From NCBI GenBank assembly GCA_963792675.1, contig CAWBWT010000001.1, positions 86,632 to 150,631 on the forward strand: DNA of 64,000 nucleotides, read 5' to 3'. A program made the position numbers and the translations under genes. This DNA is from JBBROS01 sp963792675. Lineage in GTDB: Bacteria; Pseudomonadota; Alphaproteobacteria; Acetobacterales; Acetobacteraceae. Of the stretch, positions 41,963 through 50,395 are shown piece after piece. Position 1 is the first letter of the stretch, and every line of letters starts with the position of its first letter. The notes beneath the pieces are model-generated. The model saw only the letters and a list, made by a program, of their open reading frames with translations. It ran no database searches and had not been told where the DNA came from.

Positions 41963-43135
41963 ATGATCCAGATTGCTTTAAGTACAGAATTCAAGCTAGC
42001 CAAGGAAGCGCAGACTATAGAGATCGTTGGTGCAGTCTATGCAGGTTTTCTTCAAGCCCAGTTAAACGGTCCTGTCGTCCGCTTTACGATGGAAGAAGGC
42101 ACAAGCCACAAAATGTCGAGCATTGAGCGCGTTCTCAAGCGATTTCCGGAGATGAAGCAATTCGATCACGTGATTTCCCGGCCGTGGGGCCTTGGAGGAC
42201 AGACGCAGGAAGCACGTCGGATCGGAAACGATGCAGACTCGCCCGTAGTCGGCGCTTCGGTCGAGATTTCTACCCTGCTGGAGATCACCGCCGGCATACC
42301 CAAACGATACCCCTTTTTCAGCGCAGTCGTTCGGGTCACTGATCCGGCTTTTGGGGATGAGCCTTCTGCGAATACGGGGCGCGTTCTCTACCCGGGCCTA
42401 ACCATCGCGGATCGGTGGGGCCTCTCGAAGCGGCGAACCACTCTCAGCGCTCTGACTATCGTGGAAGCCGATCCAGCAAGCGACGTGCCGCCGACCCCTG
42501 CCGCCTCAGTTGCCGCTGTGCTTGATGCTTGCGGCCAGCATTCTCGACCCAAGCAGATCGTCTTGCCCGGCCAGGATTCGATATCGACCGAAAGGGTCGC
42601 GGCGATCGCGAGGGATTTGAAAACCTGTCTGGGCGAGATCGTGAAACGAGCTCGGATGCCGCACGATTTCTCCAACAGCGACGATCACCCGTCGAGACAG
42701 CCAGCCAACCCTCGTAAGCCAATCCTCGTCAGGTTCTTCCGGCCACTTGGGTATGACTGCCGTGGAGAAGGCATGATGATCCTTGTTTGCAGTCGGCGCA
42801 CCACGTCCAACATTACGGTCAGGCTGCATCTGGATTTCGGCACATGGGGCAGCCACGTCCATCCAACCTACTCCGTCCATGGACTGGGCTTCTCTGTTGC
42901 CATCAGATTGCCGGTTTGTCCGAGTTCCGGGCTACGGGGCGTAAACTGGATTGTAGATGAGACCCACTGGGGGCAGATCGTTGAGAACCTCGCCGCGCTT
43001 GTGGCGGAGTTAGACCGGTCCGTTGTTCCCGCTATCGAGGGCGCTGCAGGTCCAGCCCCATCCTGGTATGAGCCCGATGTGGCGAGCGGGCCAACATACT
43101 CCTTGATCCCTCCCACAGTGTCCCAGGATCAATAA
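41963..43135 (+). CDS. Unrecognised 390-residue cargo protein
   Basis: Starts 39 bases after the resolvase gene. The N-terminal third (MIQIALSTEFKLAKEAQTIEIVGAVYAGFLQ...) is mixed alpha/beta. The middle is rich in Pro, Ala and Ser (EADPASDVPPTPAASVAAVLDACG). The C-terminal third (ILVRFFRPLGYDCRGEGMMILVCSRRTTSNITVRLHLDFG, then WGQIVENLAALVAELDRSVVPAIEG) loosely resembles DUF4304-like domains, a weak impression only. No signal peptide or helices. Codon use is less GC-biased than in the flanking genes, consistent with acquisition. Function unknown. Confidence 0.7.
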   Translation: MIQIALSTEFKLAKEAQTIEIVGAVYAGFLQAQLNGPVVRFTMEEGTSHKMSSIERVLKRFPEMKQFDHVISRPWGLGGQTQEARRIGNDADSPVVGASVEISTLLEITAGIPKRYPFFSAVVRVTDPAFGDEPSANTGRVLYPGLTIADRWGLSKRRTTLSALTIVEADPASDVPPTPAASVAAVLDACGQHSRPKQIVLPGQDSISTERVAAIARDLKTCLGEIVKRARMPHDFSNSDDHPSRQPANPRKPILVRFFRPLGYDCRGEGMMILVCSRRTTSNITVRLHLDFGTWGSHVHPTYSVHGLGFSVAIRLPVCPSSGLRGVNWIVDETHWGQIVENLAALVAELDRSVVPAIEGAAGPAPSWYEPDVASGPTYSLIPPTVSQDQ

Positions 43136-43207
43136 GACCGTTGATCATCGTTAGATGTTCCCGGTTCGCCCCGCCTACCGTGCTATCCTGCCCGTTCCAT
43201 GGCGTGA

Positions 43208-43284
43208 CCCCAATACTGGGACTCGGACGAGGTGCCGGCCGAGATCACCGACCTGATGGCGGGCTGGCGCGAGGCGCACCCATC
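43208..43284 (+). pseudogene. 5' fragment of a GT32-type glycosyltransferase
   Basis: Reads PQYWDSDEVPAEITDLMAGWREAHPS, the conserved acceptor-side start of DXD-containing GT32 sugar transferases. An in-frame TGA lies directly before it and the native N-terminus is missing. The fragment stops at CCATC (43280-43284), the left edge of an IS3 insertion, and resumes after 45188 at YRLTLFNDRRAQDYL. Confidence 0.75.
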
Positions 43285-43330
43285 GGTGAGTGTCAAGGTA
43301 GTTGCCGCTTAAACTCCGTAATGACTCCTT

Positions 43331-44649
43331 CTATCGATGATGCCGCTGTGCTTGCCGCGTAGATGTCTGGAGATGCGAACCTCCGACTGGTGCCGAGTGT
43401 GCCACGGTGCTCACTGCGGAGAAGGTCCGGTGCTCGCCATCCTCGCCATGCTCGTGCGCCAGGGCGCTCTGCGCGTGGCTGCGGGTGGCTCTGCTCCTCC
43501 CATCTCCTGCGTTGCGCGCCGCGGCTTGGGCGCTGCCAGGTCGGGACGAGAAAGCAGGCTCGCCGATCGAACCAGAAAGCTGGATTTGCGAGGCTGCCGC
43601 TCGAACGACGGTGTCGCGCTCCGGATTGAGGGTAACGACGCCGACCGGTGTCCAGTCGCGGGTCAACCCACTCCAGCGTTGCGGGTTGCGCTGTCGGGCG
43701 TCTTGGTAGACCACGTGGCGAGCGGCGAGCACGGGGCCATCCTGCCCGGCATGACGCTGCGCCGGGGTAACGTAGCGGATGCCGCTGTGGCGGTGCTGTT
43801 CATTGTACCAATGGACAAAACGCGCCGCCCAGTGCCTGGCGGCGTCCAGATCGGCGAACCCCTTGAGCGGGAACTCCGGGCGATACTTCGCGGTACGGAA
43901 CAGTGCTTCGGCGAAGCATTGTCGTCACTCACGCGCGGACGCGAGTAGGATGGCTCAATGCCGAGCCAATGCAGCATGGCGAGAACCGTCGTTGCCTTCA
44001 GAGTTGCGCCGTTGTCGCCATGCAGCACCGGGCGCACAGGCTTGGCATGCACCCCTTCGGCGAGCGCTGTTCGCCTGGCCAGGTGAGCCGCATGATCAGC
44101 ACTGTCGGTGTCATGTACCTCGAAGCCGACGATCTTGCGGCTGTAGAGATCGAGGATCAGGTAGAAGTAGAACCAGCGTCCCTGGATTTGCGCCGGCAGG
44201 AACGTGACGTCCCAGCACCAAACGTCGCCGGGACGGGTGGCGATGTGTGTGGTTGGTGGCCGCGACGTCCGCGGCGGCTGGGCCCGTCCCCGGCGGTTCA
44301 TCTGGCCATGCGCGCGCAGCACGCGATGGAAGCTGGACTCACTGGCGATGTAGATACCCTCGTCGGCCAGTGCCGGCACAATCCGCGCCGGCGGCGTGTC
44401 GGCGAAGCGTGGTTCGTTGGCCACCGCGATGATCTGCGCCCGTTCGGTCCCGCTCAAAGCGTGCGATGGCACCGGATGGTTGGCATCTGGCCGGCAATCG
44501 CCCCGCGTCAGGCCTGCGCCGGCGTTCCAGCGTTGCAGGGTGCGGGCATCGATGCCGGCCTCGGCACAGGCTGGTCTCAGCCGCGCGCCTGCGGCAAGGG
44601 CCTGCGCGATGTGATCCCTGACGGTGCGGCGGTCTTCCAAACGGGTCAT
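43331..44649 (-). pseudogene. IS3-family transposase OrfB with one-base deletion
   Basis: Integrase-core DDE protein: DVWCWDVTFLPAQIQGRWFYFYLILDLYSRKIVGFEV (first Asp), VLHGDNGATLKATTVLAMLHWLGIEPSYSRPRVSDDN (second Asp), then the frame shifts at 43914-43915 where one base is missing (NAFAEALFRTAKYRPEFP expected). The remaining WYN-type Glu region and C-terminus read in another frame to 43331. Starts at ATG 44649, overlapping orfA by ATGA. Confidence 0.88.
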
Positions 44650-45122
44650 GCGTCCTCGTCCTGATGGAAGACCGCCGCCAGTTTTTTTCTCAGCACAAGC
44701 AAAGCGGCCGTTTCGGCCAGCGCCTTGTCCTTGCGATGCAACTCGCGCTCCAATTCCTTGACCCGTCGCCGATCCTCCCGGGCCTCCGCGGCGCTGCTCG
44801 CCCGCGGTTCGCCGAGACCAGCGATCGCATCTCGCTTCCAGGCATCCAGCTCCGCCGGGTACAGCCCTTGCTCGCGACACCAGGCGCTCCGCGTCGCCTC
44901 ATCCATTGCCGCTGTGACGATCACCGCTTGCAACCGCGCCGCCGCCGTCCAACGCTGGCTGCCGCCGCCGGAGGATCCATCGGCCAAGGCATCCGACCGC
45001 CAGCGTTCCAACGTCGTCACGCTGACCCCCACCTCACGCGACACCAAGTCAATCGCCGCACTCTCCGGCGGCAACAGCCTCGCCACCACCCGATTTTTAT
45101 ACGCTTGTCCGTATCGTGCCAC
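44646..45122 (-). CDS. IS3-family OrfA (helix-turn-helix and coiled coil)
   Basis: 158 residues. The N-terminal helix-turn-helix (SREVGVSVTTLERWRSDALADG) recognises the IS ends. A second short HTH-like region follows (CREQGLYPAELDAWKRDA), then a leucine-zipper-like helix RRRVKELERELHRKDKALAETAALLVLRKKLAAVFHQDEDA that pairs with OrfB. Intact, and starts about 39 bases inside the right inverted end. Confidence 0.88.
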   Translation of the reverse strand: MARYGQAYKNRVVARLLPPESAAIDLVSREVGVSVTTLERWRSDALADGSSGGGSQRWTAAARLQAVIVTAAMDEATRSAWCREQGLYPAELDAWKRDAIAGLGEPRASSAAEAREDRRRVKELERELHRKDKALAETAALLVLRKKLAAVFHQDEDA

Positions 45123-45193
45123 TTTCTGCTATCCGCGCCCCCAAAGGTTCCGAACCTATCTAGGCGGCAACTTCCCTGACACAGGGGGCCATC

Positions 45194-45755
45194 ATACCGG
45201 CTCACGTTGTTCAACGACCGGCGCGCGCAAGACTACTTGCGGGAGGCCTGCCCGGCGCCGGCGCTCGCCGCCTACCGGAGGGCACGCGAACCGGCCCAGA
45301 AAGCGGACATCCTTCGCCTGGCGTGCCTGTTTGCCGAGGGCGGCTGATACCTTGATGCCGATGATCGTTGCCTCGCGCCACTGGCGACAATTGCGCCGGG
45401 CTCGGCTGGGCTGGTGCTGTATCAGGAGGATTACGGCACGGTTGGCAACAACGTCACAACGTCATCGGTGCAAGCCCGCAGCATCCCACCATCGGCTTGG
45501 CGCTGGAGCTTGCCATCAGCGCCGTCAACCGCGGCGACAACGACATCCTATGGCTCTCGACCGGGCCTGGTCTGTTAACTCGCGCGCTCGCTCAAACGCT
45601 TGCGAGTCCGCGGCTGACCTTATCGGCGTGGCTGCGCAGCATCCGGGTGTTGCCCCGGCAGGAGATGCATCGTGCAGTCGGAATGCATTGCCAGGTTGGC
45701 TATAAGACCACGGAGCGCCATTGGAGCCGGACCGCCTTTGCGCAGCGGGAGCGAA
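45194..45755 (+). pseudogene. 3' fragment of the GT32-type glycosyltransferase
   Basis: Continues the gene split by IS3: YRLTLFNDRRAQDYLREACPAPALAAYRRAREPAQKADILRLACLFAEGG, then an in-frame TGA at 45345, then YLDADDRCLAPLATIAPGSAGLVLYQEDYGTVGNN carrying the DXD motif. At 45449-45464 an exact 8-bp tandem duplication (CAACGTCA twice) shifts the frame; removing one copy gives VGNNVIGASPQHPTIGLALELAISAVNRGDNDILWLSTGPGLLTRAL. The native end is about YKTTERHWSRTAF. Multiply dead. Confidence 0.82.
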
Positions 45756-46179
45756 CGAACCGCCCGCAAGTAGTCGGGAGCGGCCATGTTAGCTTGCAGA
45801 TCTCGTGCGTGAGTGGGATCACGGCATGGTTCTAGCTTGGCCATGGATCTCTTTCCGTCAGGCGCGGACGTGAGATGTCCGACGAACTCACCGCATCCTG
45901 GCCACACTGTTGCCGACGGCATCCGTCTGCATCGCGAGGCCGACCTGCTGCTCGCTAGGGTCTGCGCCGAGTAGATGGTCGACCATCTACGGCTAGCCGG
46001 CCTGACCGTTCGACCGCCGCTGCGTCAGTCTGGAGTCACTGTCGCCAGAGTGATCGCTGACGGTGCCGGCAAGCGGCATCGCGGTGCTGCCGTTCCGATT
46101 AACAGCGATGATTGATATTCGGCGCTTATGCAACTGGCCCGCAACCACTCTCAAAACGCGTGGCGCTCGTTCGCGCGCC
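45756..46179. other. Intergenic filler in the mobile region
   Basis: No ORF with recognisable features on either strand; it contains short remnants only, and a TAGATGGTCGACCATCTA palindrome at 45973-45990. Confidence 0.5.
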
Positions 46180-46670
46180 GACGGCTACGCCGGTATCGAG
46201 CGCGGCGGCATGTTCGCGGAGATGCGGCAGCGGCACGGTTCGGCCGAAATCACCGAGGTAACGCGGCAGCGCGTGGACTGGCAGCGCCAAGCGGCGCGCG
46301 ACCCGGCCGAAGGCCGCTTTGCCGAGGCTGTGGGCGCGTTCGACAAGGCTGGGCGATCACCTGGACCGACAAACGGGACGAGGCCCGCAGCGCCCTTGTG
46401 GCGGCGTGGAAGCGGGATGCTGATGAGCAGCCGGGACAAAGCTTTCGCCTACACCAACCGTGACGTGGACACGCTCAACGCCGAGCTGCGCCAGGTGCGG
46501 CGCGACCGGGGCGAGCTGACCGGGCCCGACATGCAGCTTGAGACGAAGCACGGGCGCGCGGCCTTCGCTGTGGGCGACCGAGTGCAGTTCACCAACACCG
46601 ACAAGGCGCGGCGCATCTACAACTGCAATGCCGGCACCATCACCAGCCTGGATGCGCGCACCGGGCAGAG
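46180..46670 (+). pseudogene. traA: Fragment of a Ti-type TraA relaxase/helicase
   Basis: GYAGIERGGMFAEMRQRHGSAEITEVTRQRVDWQRQAARDPAEGRFAEAVGAFDKAG, then in a second frame AITWTDKRDEARSALVAAWKRDADEQPGQ, then back in the first frame FAYTNRDVDTLNAELRQVRRDRGELTGPDMQLETKHGRAAFAVGDRVQFTNTDKARRIYNCNAGTITSLDARTGQ. This is an internal part of the RecD-like helicase domain of MobA/TraA relaxases. The relaxase active site and most of the protein are missing. Evidence of former conjugative DNA. Confidence 0.8.
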
Positions 46671-46744
46671 CGGCGGCCGGCGGCACGGGGCGGGAGGTCA
46701 TGGTCGTTGGCAAAGTTCGAGTGATTCAAAGACCCCCAGCTAAA

Positions 46745-46984
46745 CTATGCTCCTGGCCACCTAATGGTAATTCCTGCAACCGTCCGACTGCCCGCCAGTT
46801 TGTCATCGTCGTCGAGAAGCGGACTATAACCTCTCTCCAACGCTGACCCGAGCATATAACCCTGATCTGGGCTGTCGAGTTCAAGGGCCACAGGTTGGCG
46901 AAGGCCCGCGGCTTCAAAGGCTGCTTTGAGATTTTCCAGCGCAGTCACGATAGCGTCTGGGAATTCATTTGGTTCGGTGGTCAT
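46745..46984 (-). CDS. Small hypothetical acidic protein
   Basis: 79 residues from ATG 46984: MTTEPNEFPDAIVTALENLKAAFEAAGLRQPVALELDSPDQGYMLGSALERGYSPLLDDDDKLAGSRTVAGITIRWPGA. A clear helix (residues 9-26) is followed by a beta-rich acidic part, plausibly a small folded domain. No family is recognised. It ends at the relaxase remnant and so lies at the edge of the mobile region. Confidence 0.55.
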   Translation of the reverse strand: MTTEPNEFPDAIVTALENLKAAFEAAGLRQPVALELDSPDQGYMLGSALERGYSPLLDDDDKLAGSRTVAGITIRWPGA

Positions 46985-47044
46985 AGATGATCTCCCATAC
47001 CTTGGTATCACGAGCTTGCTGGGTAGTGGGCGCCAGAAACGCGA

Positions 47045-47614
47045 CTACGCTGGATCAAAGCGATACTGATCCAACACGGCCAACGCCTCGTCACGGTGGA
47101 AGCCTATCCTGGGAGTGAGCACCGCCAAGTCATCTACTCGACACAGTAAGCGCGTGAACCGTTTAATGACGTGGTAGTGTGATCGGGTCCAATAATCATG
47201 AAATACGATGACAGATTGCATTCTGGCATGTGCCAATACTTGAAGGAGGCAAGCAACCCTAAATCTCCCATCTATCAGATACAGATCTGCGATATGTGCT
47301 TCCAATTCGTCCCAGACCACTTCATGATATTGCGGCCATTTTATACGATGCTCAACGCTTGTGGGATGCCCAAAGGAACCGACCGGCCCAATGTCGACGT
47401 AAATCGATTTCGGTTGACGCAGATTAGCCCGCATGCAAGCGCGGTTGACATTGTCAAGCCAGGCTGGATCGGAGTCGACCGTTATGACTCCACCACTCAC
47501 AAGTCTTGCTGCGAGTAGCGTGCTTCCTCCACATCCGAACTCGACATAGTTATGGGCGCTCTCGCAACACGCGGAGAACAAAGCCACTTCCGCCGGCGTC
47601 ATGGCGGGCGTCAT
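47045..47614 (-). CDS. Methyltransferase-like protein
   Basis: 189 residues. The N-terminal motif YVEFGCGGSTLLAARLVSGGVITVDSDPAWL is a Rossmann motif I/II (E-x-G-x-G and an acidic end of strand 2). LYLIDGRFRVACLLQVL and VIVFHDYWTRSHYHVIKRF supply the later strands, the HDYW resembling acyl- or glycan-modifying class I methyltransferases. The stop-start overlap (ATGA) with the GT92 gene upstream implies one operon and a shared glycan substrate. Confidence 0.75.
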   Translation of the reverse strand: MTPAMTPAEVALFSACCESAHNYVEFGCGGSTLLAARLVSGGVITVDSDPAWLDNVNRACMRANLRQPKSIYVDIGPVGSFGHPTSVEHRIKWPQYHEVVWDELEAHIADLYLIDGRFRVACLLQVLAHARMQSVIVFHDYWTRSHYHVIKRFTRLLCRVDDLAVLTPRIGFHRDEALAVLDQYRFDPA

Positions 47615-48435
47615 GATGTGATCCGCTCGATCATCTCGGTGTCACGCGGCGTCCAGACCAGGGCAGACGGATCAAACACTTCATTGCGGTCATGGTGCAG
47701 CCAATCAGCTTCCGATCGGACGGTCCCATCCTTTCCGCGCATTTTGGATCGCGCTACTTTGGCCTCCCAGCGATCTCTCCACAAACAGAAATAGTGATTG
47801 ATGCGCCAACCCCTCATACAAAGCGGGTTAATCATAGCTCGAAACGGCAATTTGGGATCCCACTTTACCAACTGTCCCTGCGGCGTATAGTATGGATAGT
47901 TTAGCGAGAACCCGTGGGAATGAAGCGCTTCTAGCGTGTGTTTCGGGCGCACGATAGACTTTATCAGGTGATTGGCCTTGAACGTCTCGTCGGCTCGGTG
48001 CAGGAAGTTTTCCTGCACTAGCCCGTCCGGGCGTTCATCATGACCCGAGCTGCCGAAGAATGCCCAATGCAAAGCTATCGCATAGTGGCCCGAGTGCTTC
48101 GCCAACATTTCCGATAGGCTATGCGGTTGGGACGCAGAACTACTGACGATAAACTCGTCGGTGTCAATGAACGCGCACCAGTCAATATTTTCTTCTGCCA
48201 TCAGAGCCAAGCCCAGGTTATAACATTTTGTCTGCGCCTGTGACTCTTCGGTATAATGCTGTACAGTAACACCTGGCACATGGGCATGTATGCGATCGAC
48301 CTTCTCTCGTGTACTGTCCGTGCTCATATGATCAAAAACATGGATGCGCTCGATGCCTAACCCTAGATGGTGCGCCACCCACTCTTCGATTATGTGCTCC
48401 TCGTTCTTGGCGAACAGGATTGCCCCAACTTTCAT
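47611..48435 (-). CDS. Glycosyltransferase family 92-type protein
   Basis: 274 residues. GT-A fold: GAILFAKNEEHIIEEWVAHHLGLGIERIHVFDHMSTDST at the N-terminus, the metal-binding DTD in DWCAFIDTDEFIV, and ALHWAFFGSSGHDERPDGLVQENF followed by HSHGFSLNY and INHYFCLWRDRWEAKVARSK, the order seen in GT92/DUF23 proteins. Expected to transfer a hexose onto a surface glycan. Base composition is visibly lower in GC than neighbouring operons. Coupled to the methyltransferase-like gene downstream. Confidence 0.85.
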   Translation of the reverse strand: MKVGAILFAKNEEHIIEEWVAHHLGLGIERIHVFDHMSTDSTREKVDRIHAHVPGVTVQHYTEESQAQTKCYNLGLALMAEENIDWCAFIDTDEFIVSSSASQPHSLSEMLAKHSGHYAIALHWAFFGSSGHDERPDGLVQENFLHRADETFKANHLIKSIVRPKHTLEALHSHGFSLNYPYYTPQGQLVKWDPKLPFRAMINPLCMRGWRINHYFCLWRDRWEAKVARSKMRGKDGTVRSEADWLHHDRNEVFDPSALVWTPRDTEMIERITS

Positions 48436-48557
48436 CGATAAACCTCGTCACGTCTCTGTTCGTAGTCAGCGCTATAGCCGTCTGGGAGGCCACAAATTTC
48501 GAGGAGGCCCGCCAACGGTGCCTAAAAGGCGTCCATCGATGTGCGCAGCGTCCATCT

Positions 48558-49247
48558 TTACTTCCGACGAAGAACCGCCACTGTTTGGCCAAGACCACGT
48601 CCAACCCAGTTAACGTCCGAAGCTCCAGAAATACTTTCGACAGTAAATCCAGATCTCTCCGCCCAGACTTTCACCGTGTCTCTATCGATAAAGGAATTTA
48701 AGTGAGGTAAATTAGTCCGCTTGGCTGCTGCGACCGTATTCAAGAATATGGTCCAGTGATGGGTCTCAGAAAACTCCAGAAAAGAGAAGACGAACGTGCC
48801 TCCCGGCTGCAAAACTCTAAAAGCCTCTAGCATGTAGATATAGCTTTCATGGTGCAGAAGGTGAGTGAACAGACTAAAGGCGCAGACCATATCAAATGAA
48901 GCATCTAACGCCGGTATCGACAACTGACGGTGTAGTTTAAATCTATAATCTCCTTCAACCATCGTTTTCGCATAATCAAGTAAGCGCTTTATTATATCAA
49001 TTCCGAGATAAGAGACTTGCGCCTTAGACCTACTGAGAGCGTTCGCTAGCCGCCCGCTGCCGCAGCCTAGATCCAACAATCGGAATCCACTCTTAAGGCC
49101 AGCGAACCTAATGATCTTCAGCTCAACTTCCCCTACGCCTTCATAGGCGCCGCCCACAGCCAGCTCCATGGCTTTGTCCAGCGGGTGTTCAGCGATTAGG
49201 CGCTCGACGAGCCTTTCGTAGTCTTCAACGAAGTGAAATTGGGCCAT
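48558..49247 (-). CDS. SAM-dependent class I methyltransferase
   Basis: 229 residues. Motif I LLDLGCGSGRLANALSRSK, motif II LGIDIIKRLLDYAK, motif post-II SFDMVCAFSLFTHLLHHESYIYMLEAFRVLQPGGTFVFSF. Methyltransferase_11/12 type. Lies 122 bases upstream of the GT92 gene on the same strand and shares its lower GC, so the three probably modify one polysaccharide or lipid. Confidence 0.88.
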   Translation of the reverse strand: MAQFHFVEDYERLVERLIAEHPLDKAMELAVGGAYEGVGEVELKIIRFAGLKSGFRLLDLGCGSGRLANALSRSKAQVSYLGIDIIKRLLDYAKTMVEGDYRFKLHRQLSIPALDASFDMVCAFSLFTHLLHHESYIYMLEAFRVLQPGGTFVFSFLEFSETHHWTIFLNTVAAAKRTNLPHLNSFIDRDTVKVWAERSGFTVESISGASDVNWVGRGLGQTVAVLRRK

Positions 49248-49417
49248 TGAGATACCTTGAATCGGTTAGTCTAGCCATCGCCCACTCCAATGCGGTCTGG
49301 CTGCCAAGCAGTCAACCTTGTGACCGAAAACTCACGCACTCTCTGCTCCGACCGTTTTGCGATAGTCAAGGCTCAGGTGCGACGGGCCGGCGAGCTGGTC
49401 TTCAGGGCCCCAGTTCG

Positions 49418-50164
49418 CTACCGGAGCGGCACCGCGCCGTGCCATCCCTTGCGAGCCGCTGAACCAGGCGTGCCGAGCCGGCTTGACTGGTAAGGCACTC
49501 TGGTCGCCTTCGGATCCGCAATGGCGCGGATGACCTTACCGGCCGTCGTGTCCTCGCGGAGCCCGAGATAGACCGGGTGCCGCAACCGGCCGGCGCCGCT
49601 CCAGCCGGTATACTTCACCTCGGCCACCAGGTCAGGGCGCACCCACACCGTCGCCCGGTCGATCGGCTCGCCCGGCGCTACCAATAGTCCTGCCGGCGCA
49701 TCGGCGCGGATGGGCTCGAGCCGGGCGCGATAGCTGTTCAGCTCGCTGTCGGAGAACCCGGTGCCAACACCCCCGGCGTAGTGCAAGCCGCCCGTGGCGT
49801 CGCGATACCCGAGCTGCAGGGCGCCGATGCCGACCCGGCTGCCGGCCGGAGGTGTCCACCCCAGGACGATCATCTCCTCGCGGCCGAGGCACTTCAGCTT
49901 GAGCCAGCCGCCGCCTCGACCGGCTCGGTAGGGCGCGTCGGCTCGCTTGCAGATGATCCCTTCCAGATGCATGCGGCAGGCGCTGGCGTGCAGCTCTTGC
50001 GCCTGACCCTGGTGGTGGTCGCTGTAACGGATCGTCCCGTTCCACGGCACGGCGGTCGTCAGCACCCGCTTGCGGTCCAGCAGCGTGCAAGGCCGCAGGT
50101 CCCAGCCGTTCCGATGCAGCAGCTCGAACGCGTAGAACACCAGCGTTTCGGTCATCTCGACCCC
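49418..50164 (-). pseudogene. C-terminal fragment of an ATP-dependent DNA ligase (LigD type)
   Basis: ETLVFYAFELLHRNGWDLRPCTLLDRKRVL, LEGIICKRADAPYRAGRGGGWLKLKCL (motifs IV/V), VLGWTPPAGSRVGIGALQLGYRD and the OB-fold RATVWVRPDLVAEVKYTGWSGAGRLRHPVYLGLRED with motif VI. Residues upstream, including the KxDG active-site lysine, are missing; the in-frame extension to 50266 is unrelated. It cannot ligate and is a truncated remnant of an NHEJ-type ligase. Confidence 0.82.
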
Positions 50165-50395
50165 GAGATGCAACGGGCGTGCTTCGTGGGCTGTCAGCGT
50201 TGGCACTCTGGCGTCACCGCGCAAGACGCGAGTTGCGGCGACCGAAGCGGTGCAGCCGCTCCGCACCGGTTTGCGGGCCAGGGCCCGAGGGTTGCTTTTA
50301 CCGATTTGATCACAGCCATTAATGTTTTTGTTGCGTAATCGTCAGGAGTTCGTTAAAAGATCGTTCTGAGTTTAATCATCAACAGGTGAGCTTTA

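Larger units (their letters stand above)
43291..45181 (-). mobile_element. IS3-family insertion sequence
   Basis: About 1.9 kb. Inverted ends TGTCAAGGTAGTTGCCGC (43291) and, on the opposite strand, TGTCAGGGAAGTTGCCGC (to 45181) match at 18 of 21 positions. CCATC occurs just outside both ends (43280-43284 and 45189-45193) and may be the target duplication; joining the flanks there restores the glycosyltransferase frame. It carries overlapping orfA and orfB on the minus strand, with orfB frameshifted. The exact outer boundary is uncertain by about 6-7 bases. Confidence 0.82.
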
